64,000 nucleotides of DNA from Anderseniella sp963700885 (GTDB taxonomy: Bacteria > Pseudomonadota > Alphaproteobacteria > Rhizobiales > Aestuariivirgaceae), in the NCBI GenBank assembly GCA_963700885.1, contig CAVOZJ010000013.1, positions 1-64,000 of the forward strand, written 5' to 3'. The translations under genes were made by a program, and so were the position numbers. Position 1 is the stretch's first letter, and each line of letters opens with the position of its first letter. Below the pieces are notes generated by a model. The model did no database searches, was not told where the DNA came from, and worked only from the letters and a program-made list of their open reading frames with translations. Below are positions 18,806 through 26,427 of the stretch, one piece after another.

Positions 18806-19414
18806 ATGGATCGCCGCGCATTTTTATCCAGTCTGGGCGTGCTGGCCGTTACCACAACCGGTGCACTTGCCGAGAGCCGCACGTTTTTCAACTTCAACAA
18901 TTTCGGGCGCAGGAGCAGCTCGGGTGGAACTCTTTTCAGCCGCTCGCGATACCAGGGCAAGCAGACCATCAGCTACAAAACCACCGAAAGACCCGGCACG
19001 ATCATTATCAGTACCCGCAAGCGCAAATTGTATTTCGTGCTGGCCGACAACAAGGCCATCGAATACGGCGTTGGCGTCGGGCGCCAGGGCTTCACCTGGT
19101 CCGGCAGTGCGAACATTGCACGCAAGGCTACATGGCCGGCCTGGCATCCGCCGCAGGAGATGATCGAGCGTGAGAGACAACAGTACGGGCGTACCTTGCC
19201 GGCTCGCATGGAAGGCGGACCAAACAATCCGCTCGGCGCACGGGCTTTGTACCTGTACAAGGGCGGCAAGGATACGCTGTACCGGATTCACGGCACCAAC
19301 TCGCCGCAGAGTATTGGAACCGCCCAGTCATCCGGCTGCATCCGCATGCTGAACGAGGAAGTCATCGATCTGCACAATCGCGTCAAGATTGGCGCCAAAG
19401 TGATCGTCAGCTGA
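18806..19414 (+). CDS. L,D-transpeptidase, ErfK/YbiS/YcfS family
   Basis: A 202-residue periplasmic enzyme that makes 3-3 peptidoglycan cross-links or attaches proteins to peptidoglycan. A Sec or Tat-like signal (MDRRAFLSSLGVLAVTTTGA) is followed by a short linker and a YkuD domain. The catalytic set is IHGTNSPQSIG and SSGCIRMLNEEVIDL, with the nucleophilic Cys in SSGCIRM. I prefer the ATG at 18806 over that at 18800 because AGGAGA at 18791 is nine bases away from it. The gene is followed by a strong terminator at 19459. Such paralogues are numerous in Hyphomicrobiales. Confidence 0.93.
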   Translation: MDRRAFLSSLGVLAVTTTGALAESRTFFNFNNFGRRSSSGGTLFSRSRYQGKQTISYKTTERPGTIIISTRKRKLYFVLADNKAIEYGVGVGRQGFTWSGSANIARKATWPAWHPPQEMIERERQQYGRTLPARMEGGPNNPLGARALYLYKGGKDTLYRIHGTNSPQSIGTAQSSGCIRMLNEEVIDLHNRVKIGAKVIVS

Positions 19415-19458
19415 TCATACGGCTGCAGGCTCCGGTGACCGGGTGGAAAGCATCGTGA

Positions 19459-19490
19459 AGGCAGCTCCTGAACTGGAGCTGCCTTTGTAT
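19459..19490 (+). terminator. Rho-independent terminator after the L,D-transpeptidase gene
   Basis: The stem AGGCAGCTCC pairs with GGAGCTGCCT across the loop TGAACT and is followed by TTGTATTTT. It lies 45 bp past the stop and before the next plus-strand gene. Confidence 0.85.
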
Positions 19491-19540
19491 TTTAAAGCCC
19501 TGACCGGACCGGAACATTTGTCCTGTTGAGGCACATATTC

Positions 19541-20146
19541 ATGACTGACCCTGAACTGGAATTCTGGTTCGACTTTGCCAGCCCGTATGCCTACTTGTCG
19601 GCTTTGCGGCTCGACGACTGGATGAGCTCGTCCGGCATCAAGGTGCGATGGATGCCATTTCTTCTTGGCCCGGTTTTCAAGAAGCAGGGCTGGCCGACAT
19701 CACCGTTCAATCTGTACCCGCTCAAGGGCAAATACATGTGGCGCGACATTGAGCGGCTCACCAAACGTTACAACCTTGGTTTCAAACGACCGCACGAGTT
19801 TCCGCAACACGGTCTGCTTGCCTCAAGGGTCGCCATGGCTGGCTGTGATGAAGCCTGGTTGCCTGCGTTCTGCAAGCGGGTTTTTCACGGGGAGTTTGCC
19901 TTGGGACAGAACATTTCCGACAGGAAAACCATTCTCGATTGCCTTGAGGGCGTGGTAGATAATCCCGAAAACTGGATGAAGCGGGCGGTGACGGCCAAAA
20001 ACAAAAAAGCCCTGCTGGATCGCGGGACGCTGGCCGAACAGAAAGGCATTTTTGGAGCGCCGTCGTTTGTCAGCCATGATGGTGAACTGTTCTGGGGCGA
20101 CGACAGACTGGAGCAATCGATCGAGTGGGTACTCAAGCGGCGGTGA
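19541..20146 (+). CDS. 2-hydroxychromene-2-carboxylate isomerase family protein (DsbA fold)
   Basis: A 201-residue thioredoxin-fold protein of the HCCA isomerase/kappa glutathione transferase group. Typical are FWFDFASPYAYLSALR at the start, VRWMPFLLGPVFK, and the C-terminal GIFGAPSFV with the cis-proline. Serine replaces the first redox cysteine, as in glutathione-using members. The reference reaction belongs to naphthalene breakdown, but no aromatic pathway genes surround it, so the real substrate is unknown. The ATG at 19541 is preferred over an in-frame TTG five codons upstream. It converges on rlmN with only two bases between them. Confidence 0.88.
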   Translation: MTDPELEFWFDFASPYAYLSALRLDDWMSSSGIKVRWMPFLLGPVFKKQGWPTSPFNLYPLKGKYMWRDIERLTKRYNLGFKRPHEFPQHGLLASRVAMAGCDEAWLPAFCKRVFHGEFALGQNISDRKTILDCLEGVVDNPENWMKRAVTAKNKKALLDRGTLAEQKGIFGAPSFVSHDGELFWGDDRLEQSIEWVLKRR

Positions 20147-20148
20147 TT

Positions 20149-21375
20149 TTAAAGCCCCTGGCCGGCGGCAGATTGCAGAGCGTCGCGTTCGGATTTTTTC
20201 AATCGTTGCGAGGCTGACTTCAGTTGGCCGCAAGCAGCCAGGATATCGCGCCCGCGAGGCGTGCGCACCGGGCTGGCGTATCCAGCCTTGAGCACGATAC
20301 GTGAAAATGCTTCGATCTGCTCCCAGTCCGAGCATTCGTATTTTGTGCCGGGCCACGGATTGAAAGGTATCAGATTGACTTTGGCCGGAATGCCTTTCAG
20401 CAACTGAACCAGCCGGCGGGCATCTTCTGCCGTGTCGTTCACCCCCTTGATCATCACATACTCGAAAGTGATGCGCCTGGCGTTGGAAAGGCCAGGATAA
20501 TTTCGGCACGCGTCAAGCAACTCGCTGATCGGATACTTCCTGTTGAGCGGGACGAGTTCGTTGCGGATTTCATCCGTGGTGCCATGCAGGGAAATGGCAA
20601 GCATGGCGCCGATCTCGTCGCCGGCACGAACGATTTCCGGCACGACCCCTGATGTGGACAGCGTGATCCGGCGCCTGGATACAGACAGGCCATCGCCATG
20701 GGAGATCACATCAACCGCGTCACGCACATTGTCGAAATTGAACAGGGGTTCACCCATGCCCATTAGCACGACATTGGTGATGAAGCGGCCGCTGGCAGGT
20801 GCGTTCCCGGCAGTCTCGATGAGATGAGGCCACTCTGCAAGGCGATCACGGGCGACCAGTACCTGCCCCGCAATTTCGCCTGCTGTCAGGTTTCTGACCA
20901 GAGTTTGTGTCCCTGTGTGGCAGAAGGTACAGGTTAGCGTGCAGCCAACCTGGCTGGAAATACACAATGTGCCGCGATCTTCTTCCGGAATGTAGACGGT
21001 TTCAATTTCATGGCGGCGGCCCAATTTGTCAGCCGGCAGCCGCAGCAGCCACTTCCTGGTGCCGTCACTGGAGATCTGTTCGGTCACGATCTCCAGCCGG
21101 GAAATGTCGAACCGTGATGCGAGGTCGCTGCGCAACTGCCTGGAGATGCTGGTCATGACCGAAAAATCGCTGGCGCCGCGGACATACAGCCAGTTCCACA
21201 ATTGGGACATCCGCATGCGGCGCTGTTTTTCCGGGATGCCGGTTTCTGCCAGCGCTTCCAGCAGATCATGCTGTGTCAGGCCAATCAGCGACCGGCGTAC
21301 AGGGACCCCTGCTGCAGAAACAGACGCCACCGCAGTACCGGGCGCGCGATGGTCGATGTCCAGCGATACACTCAT
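20149..21375 (-). CDS. rlmN: Dual-specificity RNA methyltransferase RlmN
   Basis: RlmN is a radical-SAM enzyme that puts a C2 methyl on A2503 of 23S rRNA and on A37 of some tRNAs. The protein has the [4Fe-4S] motif CTLTCTFCHTG, the sequence VLMGMGEPLFNFDNV, and the catalytic C-terminal cysteine in DILAACGQLK. The length of about 408 residues is normal. The start ATG at 21375 (MSVSLDID) is preferred to one six codons upstream because homologues begin near here. It is monocistronic on the minus strand, converging with the HCCA isomerase gene. Confidence 0.97.
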   Translation of the reverse strand: MSVSLDIDHRAPGTAVASVSAAGVPVRRSLIGLTQHDLLEALAETGIPEKQRRMRMSQLWNWLYVRGASDFSVMTSISRQLRSDLASRFDISRLEIVTEQISSDGTRKWLLRLPADKLGRRHEIETVYIPEEDRGTLCISSQVGCTLTCTFCHTGTQTLVRNLTAGEIAGQVLVARDRLAEWPHLIETAGNAPASGRFITNVVLMGMGEPLFNFDNVRDAVDVISHGDGLSVSRRRITLSTSGVVPEIVRAGDEIGAMLAISLHGTTDEIRNELVPLNRKYPISELLDACRNYPGLSNARRITFEYVMIKGVNDTAEDARRLVQLLKGIPAKVNLIPFNPWPGTKYECSDWEQIEAFSRIVLKAGYASPVRTPRGRDILAACGQLKSASQRLKKSERDALQSAAGQGL

Positions 21376-21476
21376 GGCGCGGGTCCATAGCACAGACCGG
21401 CCGGTTGCGCGAGACCTGGCACAGCATTTCGGTGTCGCGCAACAGCGGTCAATCCAGTGGACTGATGCGGATCAGC

Positions 21477-22016
21477 CTATTTGCAGATGCTGTCGATCTT
21501 GTTCATCGCCGCAGTAATGCCGGACAGCGAATAACGGTCTGTTGTCTGGGTGCCGCGCGAGGAAGTTCCGGTAACCACCATGGATTTTCCTGCTTTCATG
21601 GCTGCCACGATCTCCTGGTCGACAGCACCGGATTCGGCCCACGCACCATCGCCATTGGTGAAAAGTGTCAACTCGTCGCCGTCAACCTTGACCTTGGCCA
21701 TGCTGCCCGACTTGAACTGGTAGCCGATAATTGTTGAAACCTCGGATCTCACCTTGTCTTTCGGGCGATGCTGCACCAGGAAAAAAACCTTGTCGCGCCG
21801 GACATTTTTCGGTTCCGAATCCTTAGGCTGTGAAACAACATAGCAAACATTGCCGCCGCCGGCCTTGTATGTGTAGGCAGACCAGTCATTGAATTCTTCA
21901 ATGAACTTCGGGTCTTCGGCATGCGCCGGGTTCAGCATGGTGCCGGAAATGGCAACGGAAATCGCCAGCAAGGCGGAGTTTTTCAGAAATCTACTCTGCA
22001 ACATTTTAACCTTCAT
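21477..22016 (-). CDS. Invasion-associated locus B (IalB) family protein
   Basis: A 179-residue exported protein with a signal peptide (hydrophobic about 11-31, cleavage after NPAHA). The mature domain has the IalB layout FNDWSAYTYKAGGGNVCYVVSQP, a long basic middle, and a C-terminal Cys in KIDSIC that could bond with the one in VCYVV. IalB is named from Bartonella, where it is linked to erythrocyte invasion, but homologues are widespread in free-living Hyphomicrobiales, so no virulence role should be inferred. It stands alone, with about 210 bp to the divergent quinone reductase gene. Confidence 0.88.
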   Translation of the reverse strand: MKVKMLQSRFLKNSALLAISVAISGTMLNPAHAEDPKFIEEFNDWSAYTYKAGGGNVCYVVSQPKDSEPKNVRRDKVFFLVQHRPKDKVRSEVSTIIGYQFKSGSMAKVKVDGDELTLFTNGDGAWAESGAVDQEIVAAMKAGKSMVVTGTSSRGTQTTDRYSLSGITAAMNKIDSICK

Positions 22017-22225
22017 TTATTCGAAATGCCTCGTCGTGCATCTTCGCAGTCCGATGAACCGCGTGCACCTGATTACAATCTAGATGCAATTGAAAAAAAT
22101 TTCCAGCGTTGACAGTCATTGACTGCACAACTGCTTGGTAAAATTGACCACAATTTGACAGTGCAGCCGTGAGCGGTTAACAGCAATCCGGTTCAGTTCA
22201 TCCAAAAGACAGCAAGAGATCTCGC

Positions 22226-23200
22226 ATGAAGGCAGTTCTGTGTACCCGCTTTGGCGGCCCTGAAACGCTGCAGGTGGCCGACATTGAAAGCCCTGTGGCA
22301 GGACCCGGTGAGGTGGTGATCGCGGTCAGGGCCGCGGGATTGAATTTTTTCGACACGCTGATCATTGAAAACAAATACCAGTACAAACCGGAACCGCCAT
22401 TCTCACCGGGCGCCGAGGTTGCCGGAGAAATTACCTCAATTGGAGAAGGCGTTGAAGGCTTCCAGACAGGCGAACGGGTCATGACCTGCACCGGGTGGGG
22501 CGGTGTTCGCGGTGAAGTGTCTGTCCCGCACGAGACCCTGATCAAGATGCCGGATGAACTCGACTTCGTTGTCGCGGCAGGACTCATTGTCACCTACGGC
22601 ACGTCGCTGCACGCTCTGAAGGACAGGGCAAACCTGCAGCCGGGCGAAACCCTGGCGGTGCTTGGCGCCTCTGGCGGGGTTGGGCAGGCAGCGGTGGAAA
22701 TCGGCAAGGCCATGGATGCCCGGGTGATTGCGTGCGCATCGTCTGACGACAAACTTCGGTTCTGCCGTGCGCTGGGTGCCGATGAAACCCTGAATTATGC
22801 CGACGAGGATATCAAAACCCGCCTGAAGGAACTGACCGGCGGAAAGGGCGTTGATGTAATCTATGACCCGGTTGGCGCAGACCTGGCGGAACCGGCCCTG
22901 AGAGCCATTGGCTGGAATGGCCGGTTTCTCGTGATCGGCTTTGCAGGGGGCAAAATTCCAAAAATCCCGCTTAACCTGGCGCTGCTTAAAGGATGCCAGA
23001 TCGTTGGCGTGTTCTGGGGAGACCACCTTGTTCGCGAGCCTGAAAGGCATCGCGCGAACATGGCACTGCTGCTTGACTGGGTTCTGCAAGGCCGGATCAA
23101 ACCGCACATTCACAAGGTATATCCCATCGAGAAAACCAGCGAGGCGCTGATGGAAATTGCCCGGCGCGAAGTGCGCGGCAAGGTGATCGTGACGCCGTAA
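22226..23200 (+). CDS. Zinc-free NADPH:quinone oxidoreductase, MDR superfamily
   Basis: The 324-residue protein belongs to the quinone reductase/crotonase-like branch of medium-chain dehydrogenases. Present are GLNFFDTLIIENKYQYKP, PFSPGAEVAGE, the nucleotide-binding LGASGGVGQAAVEIGKA and the closing IARREVRGKVIVTP. The zinc-ligand cysteines and the structural zinc lobe of alcohol dehydrogenases are missing. It should reduce quinones or enoyl compounds with NADPH in the cytosol. The family does not allow the substrate to be fixed. It is not part of an obvious operon. Confidence 0.9.
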   Translation: MKAVLCTRFGGPETLQVADIESPVAGPGEVVIAVRAAGLNFFDTLIIENKYQYKPEPPFSPGAEVAGEITSIGEGVEGFQTGERVMTCTGWGGVRGEVSVPHETLIKMPDELDFVVAAGLIVTYGTSLHALKDRANLQPGETLAVLGASGGVGQAAVEIGKAMDARVIACASSDDKLRFCRALGADETLNYADEDIKTRLKELTGGKGVDVIYDPVGADLAEPALRAIGWNGRFLVIGFAGGKIPKIPLNLALLKGCQIVGVFWGDHLVREPERHRANMALLLDWVLQGRIKPHIHKVYPIEKTSEALMEIARREVRGKVIVTP

Positions 23201-23632
23201 CCGGCAAGCTGCAGACGCGAAACTGTCATGCTGTGCCACAGTATTCAACACAGGTTCTAGTGATATGACCAGAGATCATACGCCGTATTAAACCGGCCTC
23301 GGCTTTACAGTCAGCAGGTCGAAGACAGGATGTCGCGGCTGTGAATTCCTGGCGGCTGCCAAGGGAAGTGAGAAGGTCAACGATGTCTGCATGGTGATTG
23401 ACCATGATGACATGGTCAACACACAAGAGGTGTTGACGCTGGACGGTGTGTCAGCCGGTGTCGTGAACAGCGCGTGTGTCTCGCACCGGTTGAACAAGTC
23501 GCTGGCCCTGGCTCGTGTCTTGCCGGATGCTGCCAGTCGCGGCACAAAGCTAGGCGTGGTCGGTGGCGATATCACCACCACCGCAATCGTGGTGGCAATG
23601 CCGAACCATGATCCGAAACAACAGCGAACCAA
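23201..23632. other. Intergenic stretch with a possible short gene remnant
   Basis: No solid gene is visible. A plus-strand frame (about 23320-23642) reads protein-like in part (VCMVIDHDDMVNTQEVLTLD, then ARVLPDAASRGTKLGVVGGD) but has no ribosome-binding site and no family I can name, and it runs into the 3' end of the DUF1232 gene. It may be a gene remnant. Confidence 0.35.
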
Positions 23633-24049
23633 TCAGGACTGACGCGGCTGCCCGCTATTGTCCACCTCAGCACGCAGTTTTTCGACAGTTTGCCTTGCGC
23701 GTTCAAGATGAGCATCGGTTACGTGGGTGCGGATCAGGCCGAACGCGGTGAGCAATACTGTCATGTCATCGGTAAACCCGAAGCCGAAGATAAAATCCGG
23801 GACCACGTCAAACGGCATCACGAAATAGGCCAGTGCCGCCAGCAGCAGGGCTTTCGTGCGAAGCGGTGTAGCAGGATCGAAGGCAGCGTAGTAAGCTGCC
23901 ACGACCTGATCGGCCAGCGGAACCCGGGCCAGGTTGCGCTTCAGCTTGGACCAGAACCCGCTGCGTACGGCTTCCTCGTTGCGTTCAACAGTTCCCGGCA
24001 TGGTGATATCATCACCATCGAGATCGGGATATTGCTGCCGGACGGTCAT
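23633..24049 (-). CDS. YkvA/DUF1232 family small membrane protein
   Basis: A 138-residue protein whose C-terminal half is a DUF1232 domain: PATPLRTKALLLAALAYF followed by VMPFDVVPDFIFGFGFTDD, the hallmark PxDxxPD sequence. One hydrophobic segment (about 70-105) may sit in the membrane. The function of the family is unknown. The N-terminal 50 residues are charged and less conserved. A second ATG at residue 17 is possible. The gene diverges from the short-chain dehydrogenase at 24180. Confidence 0.9.
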   Translation of the reverse strand: MTVRQQYPDLDGDDITMPGTVERNEEAVRSGFWSKLKRNLARVPLADQVVAAYYAAFDPATPLRTKALLLAALAYFVMPFDVVPDFIFGFGFTDDMTVLLTAFGLIRTHVTDAHLERARQTVEKLRAEVDNSGQPRQS

Positions 24050-24179
24050 TATTTACTCCCCCGGAGTTGAATCTGTGTGCTTTCGTATAGCATATGGAAA
24101 CTGCCAGACGGAGTTACAAGATAGAGACTGGCGGCAGGGTCAGAACTACTCTGGCCGCAAGAAACGGGAAGGATGCGGG

Positions 24180-24965
24180 ATGAATATTGTTGAAGGCATG
24201 GCTGCTGTTGTCAGCGGCGGGGCGTCCGGGCTGGGCGAGGCAACCGCACGGGCACTGTCTTCTGCCGGCGCCAGGGTTGCAATATTCGACATGAACGTGG
24301 AGCGCGGCGAGCAGGTGGCGTCCGAAATTTCCGGTGTCTTCGTAAATGCCGACGTGACATCCGATGAAAGCGCGTCTGCCGGTCTGGATACGGCGCGCGC
24401 TGCTCATGGTCAGGAAAGAGTGCTGGTGAACTGTGCCGGTATTGCAATCGGGGAAAAAACCGCTGCAATCGACAAGAAAACCGGGCAGGCGCGGTTTCAC
24501 GCCCTGGCGAGTTTTCAGAAGACCATAGCCGTGAACCTGGTCGGTACATTCAACATGGTTTCCAAATGCGCAGCCGGCATGATTGCCAGTGAACCGGTCA
24601 CCGATGATGGTGGTCGCGGGGTAATCATCAATACGGCTTCAATAGCCGGGACAGATGGTCAGATCGGGCAGGTTGCCTATGCCGCCTCCAAAGGGGGTGT
24701 CATTGGAATGACGCTGCCGGTAGCCCGGGATCTTATGCGGGACGGGGTCCGGTGCTGCACCATCATGCCGGGACTGTTTCACACGCCCATGGTGGCAGGA
24801 CTGCCGGACGATGTACGTGCAGCGCTTGCCGCGAATGTACCGTTTCCGGCACGGCTGGGGGATCCGGCGGAGTACGCAAAACTGGTACTTGCGATAGTCG
24901 ACAATGACATGCTGAACGGCGAATGCATCAGGCTCGACGGCGCATTGCGCATGGCGCCGCGCTAG
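24180..24965 (+). CDS. Short-chain dehydrogenase, 3-hydroxyacyl-CoA dehydrogenase type II-like
   Basis: A 261-residue SDR with the cofactor motif VSGGASGLGEATARAL, Asp at the end of the second strand (AIFDMN, favouring NAD), the Ser of INTASIAG and the catalytic YxxxK in VAYAASKGG. Overall layout (QARFHALASFQKTIAVNLVG, RLGDPAEYAKLVLAIVDN) matches 17-beta-HSD10-type enzymes that oxidise 3-hydroxyacyl-CoA or 2-methyl-3-hydroxybutyryl-CoA. The ATG at 24180 has GGGAAGG upstream and gives the normal length. A fatty-acid or branched-chain amino-acid role is inferred from the family only. Confidence 0.88.
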   Translation: MNIVEGMAAVVSGGASGLGEATARALSSAGARVAIFDMNVERGEQVASEISGVFVNADVTSDESASAGLDTARAAHGQERVLVNCAGIAIGEKTAAIDKKTGQARFHALASFQKTIAVNLVGTFNMVSKCAAGMIASEPVTDDGGRGVIINTASIAGTDGQIGQVAYAASKGGVIGMTLPVARDLMRDGVRCCTIMPGLFHTPMVAGLPDDVRAALAANVPFPARLGDPAEYAKLVLAIVDNDMLNGECIRLDGALRMAPR

Positions 24966-25064
24966 ATCAGGATGACTATTGGTTAAATCAACCAATAGTC
25001 ATAAACCTGATCGCTTCCAAAGTGATGGAGCAACTTTATGGGTTCAAGAGAACCCATGTTGCTC
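24966..25064 (+). repeat. Dispersed two-hairpin repeat, copy 1
   Basis: Hairpin 1 (24974-25000) is GACTATTGGTT-N5-AACCAATAGTC. A linker with CTGATCGCTTCCAAAGTG follows, then hairpin 2 (25028-25064), in which GAGCAAC-TTT-ATGGGTTC pairs around the loop AAGA with GAACCCAT-GTTGCTC. It begins one base after the stop of the SDR gene. Related copies lie at 25391, 36920 and (inverted) 60495. Confidence 0.85.
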
Positions 25065-25120
25065 GAAAGCGGTTTGCGTTTGATGTGAGCTATGTTCTTC
25101 GCTTTAGCTCTTGTTTTGAC

Positions 25121-25167
25121 GCGCTTTTTGATCCGAAAACCGCTTCACACTTTTCGGAAAGCGCTTT
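25121..25167. repeat. Palindromic element of the type common in Hyphomicrobiales intergenic DNA
   Basis: The outer arms GCGCTTT/AAAGCGC enclose inner arms CCGAAAA/TTTTCGG with the centre CCGCTTCACAC. It resembles the abundant CCGAAAACCGGTTTCCACTT-type intergenic repeat I know from rhizobial genomes. It overlaps the stop codon of the small HIG1-like gene and may serve as its terminator on the minus strand. Confidence 0.6.
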
Positions 25168-25354
25168 AGCGGCCGGTCACGTAAATTACACCCATGATGA
25201 CAATTACGGCCAGGAACTGCAGCACGACGCGGGCACGCATCAGTTTCTGCGATGTGTTGCTGTCACCGCCGCGCATCATGTTGATGAGACCGAGTACGAG
25301 AACAATGGCGACTGCAATGACGGCAATCGGGACGAGGTAATCGACAAATGACAT
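25166..25354 (-). CDS. Small two-helix membrane protein, HIG1-domain type
   Basis: A 62-residue protein with two membrane helices (about 5-25 and 41-59) joined by a short basic loop, MMRGGDSNTSQKLMRARVVLQ. This is the layout of bacterial HIG1/twin-transmembrane proteins. Their mitochondrial relatives attach to cytochrome oxidase or its supercomplexes, so a respiratory-chain role is plausible but unproven here. Its stop codon lies in a palindromic repeat (25121-25167), and repeat copy 2 lies just upstream of its start. Confidence 0.8.
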   Translation of the reverse strand: MSFVDYLVPIAVIAVAIVLVLGLINMMRGGDSNTSQKLMRARVVLQFLAVIVIMGVIYVTGR

Positions 25355-25390
25355 AGTGCCTCGCGGCTGCCTCCCGGATTTTCAGCACCA

Positions 25391-25495
25391 GACCAGTATG
25401 GCTTTTGATTGAATCAAACAAAAGCCATAAAACTGATCGATTCAAAAGTGCTAGAGCAACTTTATGGGTTCAAGAGAACCCATGTCGCTCTAGTG
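25391..25495 (+). repeat. Dispersed two-hairpin repeat, copy 2
   Basis: Hairpin 1 (25398-25428) is ATGGCTTTTG-N11-CAAAAGCCAT, with a stem sequence different from copy 1 but still fully paired. The linker has CTGATCGATTCAAAAGTG. Hairpin 2 (25452-25492) repeats ATGGGTTC-AAGA-GAACCCAT with outer arms TAGAGCAAC/GTCGCTCTA. Confidence 0.85.
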
Positions 25496-25530
25496 CCCGC
25501 AGCGCCGGATTGAAGGGACAAAAACCTGGT

Positions 25531-26421
25531 TCACGATGACCTGAGAGCCAGTTTTTCCAGCCAGCGGTCAGGTAGCAGACGGCGCGCCAACGATACCATC
25601 CTGGTAGAATAGGTAACATGATAATGCGGTTTGGGGTTGGCGCTTTCCGTCGCATGTATGAGGCAATCGAGCACCGCATCCGGACCAAGCCGGTATTGCG
25701 GCATCAGGCTGTTGCCGGTCCTGCGCCGGGACTCGTCCGGGGTCTCCAGTGGAGCAGGTTCACTGCCTGCAATTTCCTGCAGTTCCGCGATGCGTTTCCT
25801 GTACAGGGCGTGATGGCGCGAACCGGTGGTGTCGATGTTTTCGCACAAGGCCTTCAGCGCACGCTGGGTGAAGCGCGACCGGATGGGTCCGGGTTGAATG
25901 GAACTGACCCTGATGCCTGAACCATGCAATTCCAGCCGGAGAGTGTCTGTCAGTCCCTCGAGTGCAAATTTCGAGGCATTGTAGGCACCTCGGTAAGGTG
26001 CGGCCATTATGCCCAGAACCGACGAGCACTGCACGATACGGCCCGAACCTTGCGCATGCATGGCCGGAATCAACCGTATGGTCAGGTCGTGCCAGCCGAA
26101 GAAATTGGTCTCAAACTGGTCGCGCAGGACTTTGACGGGGAGATCTTCTATGAGCCCCGGCTGGCCGTAGGCGCCATTGTTGAACAGAGCGTCTATTTTA
26201 CCGCTGGTGAGTTCCAGCGTTTGTTCTGCACAGTGAGCTATCGATGCAGCATCACTGTAATCAAGTTCCACAACCTCGAGGCCCGCGGTCCTGAGCATCC
26301 TGATGTCGCCAGGTTTTCGGGCGGTGGCAATGACACGCCAGCCGCGCTGCTTCATGCCGAGGGCGCAGGTGTAGCCGATGCCGGAAGAACATCCGGTAAT
26401 AAGGATTGATCGGGCTGCCAT
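25531..26421 (-). CDS. Short-chain dehydrogenase/reductase of unknown substrate
   Basis: A 296-residue classical SDR: cofactor motif LITGCSSGIGYTCALGM, Arg/Lys after the second strand (ATARKP, favouring NADP), NNGAYG, the catalytic Ser in QCSSVLGIM and the pair YNASKFALEGL. The long C-terminal extension (PHYHVTYSTRMVSLARRLLP) is that of the retinol-dehydrogenase-like group often seen in alphaproteobacteria. It lies 6 bp downstream of the methylsuccinyl-CoA dehydrogenase gene on the same strand, so the two may be cotranscribed. Whether it serves the ethylmalonyl-CoA pathway is unknown. Confidence 0.85.
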   Translation of the reverse strand: MAARSILITGCSSGIGYTCALGMKQRGWRVIATARKPGDIRMLRTAGLEVVELDYSDAASIAHCAEQTLELTSGKIDALFNNGAYGQPGLIEDLPVKVLRDQFETNFFGWHDLTIRLIPAMHAQGSGRIVQCSSVLGIMAAPYRGAYNASKFALEGLTDTLRLELHGSGIRVSSIQPGPIRSRFTQRALKALCENIDTTGSRHHALYRKRIAELQEIAGSEPAPLETPDESRRRTGNSLMPQYRLGPDAVLDCLIHATESANPKPHYHVTYSTRMVSLARRLLPDRWLEKLALRSS

Positions 26422-26427
26422 GACGGA

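Noticed and set aside
23391..23642. Plus-strand frame of 83 codons
   Set aside because: Protein-like in part but without ribosome-binding site or family, and overlapping the DUF1232 gene; kept only as a note on the intergenic stretch.
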